From assembly GCA_005877655.1 (NCBI GenBank), contig VBOC01000102.1:1298-10178 (forward strand): a stretch of 8,881 nucleotides of DNA, in the 5' to 3' direction. This document shows positions 5,403 through 8,881 of the stretch, one piece after another. Origin of the DNA: Ignavibacteria bacterium (GTDB lineage Bacteria > Bacteroidota > Ignavibacteria > UBA10030 > SZUA-254). Below the pieces are notes generated by a model that was not told where the DNA came from, did not search any database, and worked only from the letters and a program-made list of their open reading frames with translations. Within the stretch, counting starts at the first letter, position 1; every line of letters starts with the position of its first letter. The translations under genes were made by a program, and so were the position numbers.

Positions 5403-7772
5403 TCACTTCAGAAAAACCATCTTCCTCACGTTTGAATACAATAGGCCGTTTCCGGATAATCGTTCCGCCAGAAGCTGATAAAAATAAACGCCGGACGACA
5501 GGTTAGAGGCGTCGAAATCGACAAGCTGCGGTCCCTCGTCCATCGGGGATTGATCGATTAAGACGGCGGTCTGCTGGCCGAGGACGTTGAACACCTTGAG
5601 CGTCACAATCGCCGGTTCCGATAACTCGAATTCTATGGTCGTCATCGGGTTGAACGGGTTGGGATAGTTCTGGAGCAGTTTGAATTTACTCGGAGTGTCT
5701 TCACCCATATTCTGAGGAACCACCACCTGCGGCAGAGTTGGCGCAGGAGTTGAGCCGGGTATCAGATAGGGTATCGACAAAAGAGACGAAGTCGTGGTGA
5801 GCGTCAATGGGCTGGTAGAGACGGTATCCAGGTTAGCCGCAAAAGCGCTATTGATCTGGCTGAGCCAATAACCCACTTTCACATAGTTCGTCCGTGGATA
5901 CGCCGCAACCTGACGGAGAGATTTCTTATTGAGCGGGTTGGCCCGGTCAGACGTATCAACAAACACGATGTCACCGAATTCACTCTCGGTGATACCCGCG
6001 TCGCTGGCGGCAATATTCAGCTTCAGCGTCGTCAGTTCTCCGGCAAGAGCGTTATTGTATCGCCTCACCGAGGGATTGCGCATCAATCCGACGAAGAATC
6101 GTTCAAAGAGTCGATCGAAGGGCCGGGCGGTGCCGTTTTGAGGCAGCGCGTGCATGAGGTAGAACGGACTGGTGAAACGCTGCCAGCCGTAACGGCGCGC
6201 GCTGTCGAGGCGCTCGACTCCGTTCAGGATTCCGTTGGGAAAGTAACCGCGGGCGAAGATCGAATCCCTCACATTCCCCTCATTCGGCTTCATGCTGATG
6301 AATCCCGTAAACTTGTTCCGGTATTTTGCCGGCTTCTGTGCATACCCTGTCTGTCCGATCGACCTGAAGCAGCCGCCTGCCAGCCTTCCGTTCGCTCCTA
6401 TCCGGTGACAGAAGATATCCGTCGTGCCGTCTCCCCGCTGAAAATCGGGCCATGCGATGATCGCCCCTTCCACGCTGTCGCTGCAGAGCTGGGGCATCAT
6501 CTGATCGTGCGGAGGAATGGCAATGATCGCGCCGTCGGGTTTCCACGCGGGACTGCCGTCGGGATTCAGGCACTGCGCGTAGATATCGAACTCGCCGGAG
6601 CGCTTATCCTGCCACGTGATGATCGCGGTGGTGTTCTGGCACGCAATCTCAGGATTGTATTGATGACCTTTGGCCGTGCAGATGGGCTGACCGGTCCGGG
6701 CCCACATCAGCTGACCCGACGCCCCGATCCGTTGTGAGTAAATATCATAGTCGGATCCCCGGCGATTGTCCTGCCATGCCACTACCGCGCCCCCTGAACC
6801 GTCGCCCACCATCTTGGGATAGTACTGGAGCCCCGAGGTGGCTGCAAGCTGGACACCGTCCTCCGTCCACTTGGCGTGACCGGTTACGTCGATTCGCTGT
6901 GCGTATACGTTATCGTACAGTCCGGATCTCCTGTCCTGCCAGGAGAGGATACCGCCGCCCAAGCCGTCGGAAGCGAGTTGAACATTCCATTGCATATTCG
7001 TCGCCATGCACACCGGCACGCCGTCTACGGACCACGCACGTTGTCCGGCCGCGCTCATGCGCTGAGCGTAAATGTCGGAGAATCCTGTTCCCGCGCGATA
7101 ATCCGTCCAGGTCACTATTGCCCCGTGAAGGCCGTCGGAAACGATCTTCGGCTCGACCTGGTCCCCAGGCTGGCTGCAGACGTACTCCCCGTTCAGAGAC
7201 CACATCGGAAGACCGGTAGCACCGAGCCTCTGCGCGTAGATGTCGAAATCACCGCTCCGTTTGTCCTGCCACACGATAAGGACGCCCCCCTGGCCGTCCG
7301 GAATGATCTGAGGATTATACTGATGCCCGAGCGCATTGCAAACGAGAGCTCCGTTCGGAACCCAGAGCGAAATTCCATCCGGGGAGATCCTCTGGGCAAA
7401 GATGTCGTAATCGAGGCCGAGCCGATTGTCTTGCCAGACAATGAATGCGCCACCGGCTTCGTCGGAGATAATCTGAGGGTAGAATTGGAGTCCGGCGGAG
7501 GTTGCAAGTTGAAGTCCTCCCAACTTCCAGAGAATGTTGCCCGACGAGCTCACTCGCTGAACATAGAGCTTGTCATTTGTGCCGTCCCGGCGGTCCTGCC
7601 AGACCATGATCGCCCCGTTGTGGCCGTCGCTGACAAGATGGACATTCCACTGGTTCCCCGCGTCCGTGGAGATCATGACGCAGCTATCCGGGCGGCACGG
7701 CCAGTCCGCATACAGACCCGCATTGCAGACAAACAATAAAAGGAGCGTTACAATTTTTCTCAATGAAATCAA
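5403..7772 (-). CDS. Secreted eight-repeat (propeller-like) protein with type IX sorting domain
   Basis: 789 residues, apparently from TTG at 7770-7772. Stop codons TGA and TAA lie in frame just upstream (7785-7790), no ATG or GTG is available near the signal peptide, and GCAGG is seven bases before the TTG. Residues 1-22 are a signal peptide (RK, then IVTLLLLFV, cleavage near LYA-D). Residues about 40-470 are eight tandem repeats of about 55 residues with the pattern Q-x-x-P-x-I-x-SDG-x-GG-x-x-x-x-W-Q-D-x-R-x-G-x-x-DIYAQR-x-x-x-x-G-x-x-x-W. Four-stranded beta blades, as in a beta-propeller, are the likely fold (inference). Repeats 1-4 and 5-8 are an internal duplication with period 220. Repeat 7 is one residue shorter and lacks the SDG; repeat 8 loses its last Trp. 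A further domain (about 480-660) contains LAGELTTLKLNIAASDAGI, a motif I recall before sorting domains in Ignavibacteria-like proteins. A Pro/Thr linker (about 670-690) leads to the sorting domain (697-789: LLQNYPNPFNP, VFNVLGQQ, SGVYFYQ, VRKMVFLK). It sits 33 bases after the upstream secreted-protein gene, so it is probably in one operon. Ligand unknown. Confidence 0.93.
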   Translation of the reverse strand: MISLRKIVTLLLLFVCNAGLYADWPCRPDSCVMISTDAGNQWNVHLVSDGHNGAIMVWQDRRDGTNDKLYVQRVSSSGNILWKLGGLQLATSAGLQFYPQIISDEAGGAFIVWQDNRLGLDYDIFAQRISPDGISLWVPNGALVCNALGHQYNPQIIPDGQGGVLIVWQDKRSGDFDIYAQRLGATGLPMWSLNGEYVCSQPGDQVEPKIVSDGLHGAIVTWTDYRAGTGFSDIYAQRMSAAGQRAWSVDGVPVCMATNMQWNVQLASDGLGGGILSWQDRRSGLYDNVYAQRIDVTGHAKWTEDGVQLAATSGLQYYPKMVGDGSGGAVVAWQDNRRGSDYDIYSQRIGASGQLMWARTGQPICTAKGHQYNPEIACQNTTAIITWQDKRSGEFDIYAQCLNPDGSPAWKPDGAIIAIPPHDQMMPQLCSDSVEGAIIAWPDFQRGDGTTDIFCHRIGANGRLAGGCFRSIGQTGYAQKPAKYRNKFTGFISMKPNEGNVRDSIFARGYFPNGILNGVERLDSARRYGWQRFTSPFYLMHALPQNGTARPFDRLFERFFVGLMRNPSVRRYNNALAGELTTLKLNIAASDAGITESEFGDIVFVDTSDRANPLNKKSLRQVAAYPRTNYVKVGYWLSQINSAFAANLDTVSTSPLTLTTTSSLLSIPYLIPGSTPAPTLPQVVVPQNMGEDTPSKFKLLQNYPNPFNPMTTIEFELSEPAIVTLKVFNVLGQQTAVLIDQSPMDEGPQLVDFDASNLSSGVYFYQLLAERLSGNGLLYSNVRKMVFLK
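6363..7652 (-). repeat. Duplicated four-repeat block within the 789-residue protein
   Basis: Residues 41-260 (bases 6993-7652) and 261-470 (6363-6992) align almost without gaps. Matching landmarks are QWNV at 41 and 261, LQ(F/Y)YP at 95 and 315, HQYNP at 150 and 370, and DQxxP at 204 and 423. Repeat 1 versus 5 gives about 27 of 54 identical residues by eye, against about 19 of 54 for repeat 1 versus its neighbour 2. This is the signature of a tandem copy of a four-repeat unit. Confidence 0.85.
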
Positions 7773-7779
7773 ATCAGCG

Positions 7780-7786
7780 CCTGCTT
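7780..7786 (-). promoter_or_regulatory. Weak ribosome binding site before a TTG start
   Basis: AAGCAGG on the minus strand, seven bases before the TTG at 7770-7772. It is an imperfect Shine-Dalgarno match but well placed. A second TTG at 7761-7763 is also in frame; the in-frame stops at 7785-7790 rule out any earlier start. Confidence 0.4.
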
Positions 7787-7805
7787 ATCAAACTAAAAAT
7801 AAAGT

Positions 7806-8881
7806 TCACCTTATCAGCAATACTTTCCTGACTGCGGAATAACTTGCGCCCGGCTGTCCCCCTACAGGGAGCGGCGACGCCGTCATGCTGACGTAGTAGA
7901 CACCGCTGCTTACCGGTGTCCCGCCAACTGTTGTGCCCGACCAATCAGTACGATATCTTCCGGCCTTCTGAACCCCTTCTGCGAGTCTCGTCACTTCACT
8001 GCCCAGGATGTCATAGACAACGATGCGCACATCGGCGTCAGATGGCAGTGTGTACGAAACATGCGTGACCGGGTTGAACGGGTTCGGATACACCTCGCCC
8101 AGCGAAAACTCGCCCGGGATCTTGAGCTTTCCTGTCGCCTCTTGCACTCTGAGCCTGAAGGTGAGTCGATCGGCATCCTCCACTGCCACTTTTCCCCCAC
8201 CGGTAAGTTGAATCTCGCCGACCTCCTTGCCACCGAACATCTCGACAAGAATATACGCGAAATTCTTCTCATTGTCTACTCGCCAGGAAAAATTTAATCT
8301 ATTCGGCCCGGAGGAGACAAGAATGGGGAATTCCAAGGGCTTTTTTAGCTCCGGAGGATGCACAGCAGCCCTCCGGCGGGGTGCGAAGAACGCCTCGAAC
8401 ACTCCCGGTGGAGCCGCAGGGGGCAGTTCGTAAAAATCCGCGTTGATTCTTGAATTTTCAGACGCGAAAAAGAGTAGCTGGCTGTGGCCGGTTTCATCTC
8501 CTACATTGAGCGTGTTGAAATTTTCCGGAGTTTGGAAAGCAGGAGTTCGTTTCGGCAATATCGAAGGTGCCAGCGAGAGGACCAATCGTCCCGACCCCCT
8601 CGAGCGGATCCAGTATCCCTTGCCCGGACGGATACTGTCGGCAACCGTATAACTGTTCGTATATTCGAAATAGGGTGAGGATAGAAGCGTGTCGGGAATC
8701 GAAACGATCGATGCCACGGAGACGGCAGACGATAACGACCCGATCATGTTCCACCCGTTCGCGAGCACAATCGTGTCGAGGGTCAGCGGGCACCCGATAA
8801 TGCTCGTCTGTTGGGATTTGAGCCAGTATCCGATCCCCGGCTTCAGCGTGTCCGACCGAACGTATCCCGCGGAGTAGGAAA
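7806..8881 (-). CDS. Secreted protein, C-terminal 357 residues, type IX sorting domain (runs off right edge)
   Basis: The frame is open to the right edge (first whole codon at 8877-8879), so the start and signal peptide lie outside. The internal GTG at 8766-8768 falls in the middle of a domain and is not a start. Numbering from the edge, residues 17-21 (GYWLK) and 88-92 (GYWIR) are paired beta modules, with ANGWNMIGSL between. A beta domain follows (about 120-250) with NTLNVGDETGHSQLLFF and YELPPAAPPG. The sorting domain (about 257-357) has LGEVYPNPFNP, VYDILGSEV and SGVYYVS, and ends VRKVLLIR before a TGA stop. The layout closely matches the C-terminal 350 residues of the 1066-residue protein, where the two GYW motifs are 73 residues apart against 71 here, so the two are paralogues in this part. 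The next gene starts 33 bases downstream with no terminator between, suggesting co-transcription. Function unknown. Confidence 0.92.
   Translation of the reverse strand, partial: SYSAGYVRSDTLKPGIGYWLKSQQTSIIGCPLTLDTIVLANGWNMIGSLSSAVSVASIVSIPDTLLSSPYFEYTNSYTVADSIRPGKGYWIRSRGSGRLVLSLAPSILPKRTPAFQTPENFNTLNVGDETGHSQLLFFASENSRINADFYELPPAAPPGVFEAFFAPRRRAAVHPPELKKPLEFPILVSSGPNRLNFSWRVDNEKNFAYILVEMFGGKEVGEIQLTGGGKVAVEDADRLTFRLRVQEATGKLKIPGEFSLGEVYPNPFNPVTHVSYTLPSDADVRIVVYDILGSEVTRLAEGVQKAGRYRTDWSGTTVGGTPVSSGVYYVSMTASPLPVGGQPGASYSAVRKVLLIR

Noticed and set aside
6138..7739. Long plus-strand open frames opposite the repeat protein (199, 161 and 287 residues)
   Set aside because: They are antisense to a clearly coding repeat gene; their apparent regularity mirrors the repeats on the other strand. 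There are no ribosome binding sites and no family resemblance.
5403..7772. Lipoprotein signal in the repeat protein (Cys at residue 16)
   Set aside because: The sequence around it is LFVCNAG, which lacks the small residue normally needed just before the lipobox Cys; a signal peptidase I site near LYA-D fits better.
7806..8768. A 320-residue protein starting at GTG 8766-8768
   Set aside because: The frame is open upstream to the window edge and the upstream residues (SYSAGY...GYWLK) continue the same beta module, so the GTG is internal.

Overview
This window reads as part of a surface or secreted protein locus from a bacterium of the Fibrobacteres-Chlorobi-Bacteroidetes (FCB) assemblage. Three proteins end in a domain with the core YPNPFNP, followed by a VYNxLGQ-like segment, SGVYF/SGVYY, and a basic end such as VRKxxLxK. 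This is the type A C-terminal sorting domain of the type IX secretion system (T9SS). The style fits Ignavibacteria or related candidate phyla, but the sequence alone does not fix the lineage.

Every supported gene is on the minus strand, so transcription runs from the right edge to the left edge. In that order: (a) the 3' part of a secreted protein with paired GYW(L/I)(K/R) modules and a sorting domain (7806-8881, open at the right edge); (b) after 33 bases, a 789-residue secreted repeat protein with eight roughly 55-residue repeats (5403-7772, apparent TTG start); (c) after 248 bases, a 1066-residue secreted multidomain protein (1954-5154) that ends eight bases before a strong hairpin terminator; (d) after a 737-base gap rich in inverted repeats, a small 147-residue cytoplasmic-looking coiled-coil protein (773-1216); (e) after 106 bases, the N-terminal 222 residues of another exported protein (1-666, open at the left edge).

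Genes (a) and (b), and possibly (c), look like one transcription unit making cell-surface or released proteins. The C-terminal halves of (a) and (c) are paralogous. No T9SS machinery, enzyme with recognisable catalytic residues, tRNA, rRNA, CRISPR array or transposase was found.

The most notable structures are a higher-order duplication in the 789-residue protein (a four-repeat block copied in tandem, period 220 residues), the two periodicities (four and seven residues) in the coiled-coil gene, and a chain of short perfect inverted repeats in the 1217-1953 gap. I see no convincing evidence for an entirely new multi-gene system.
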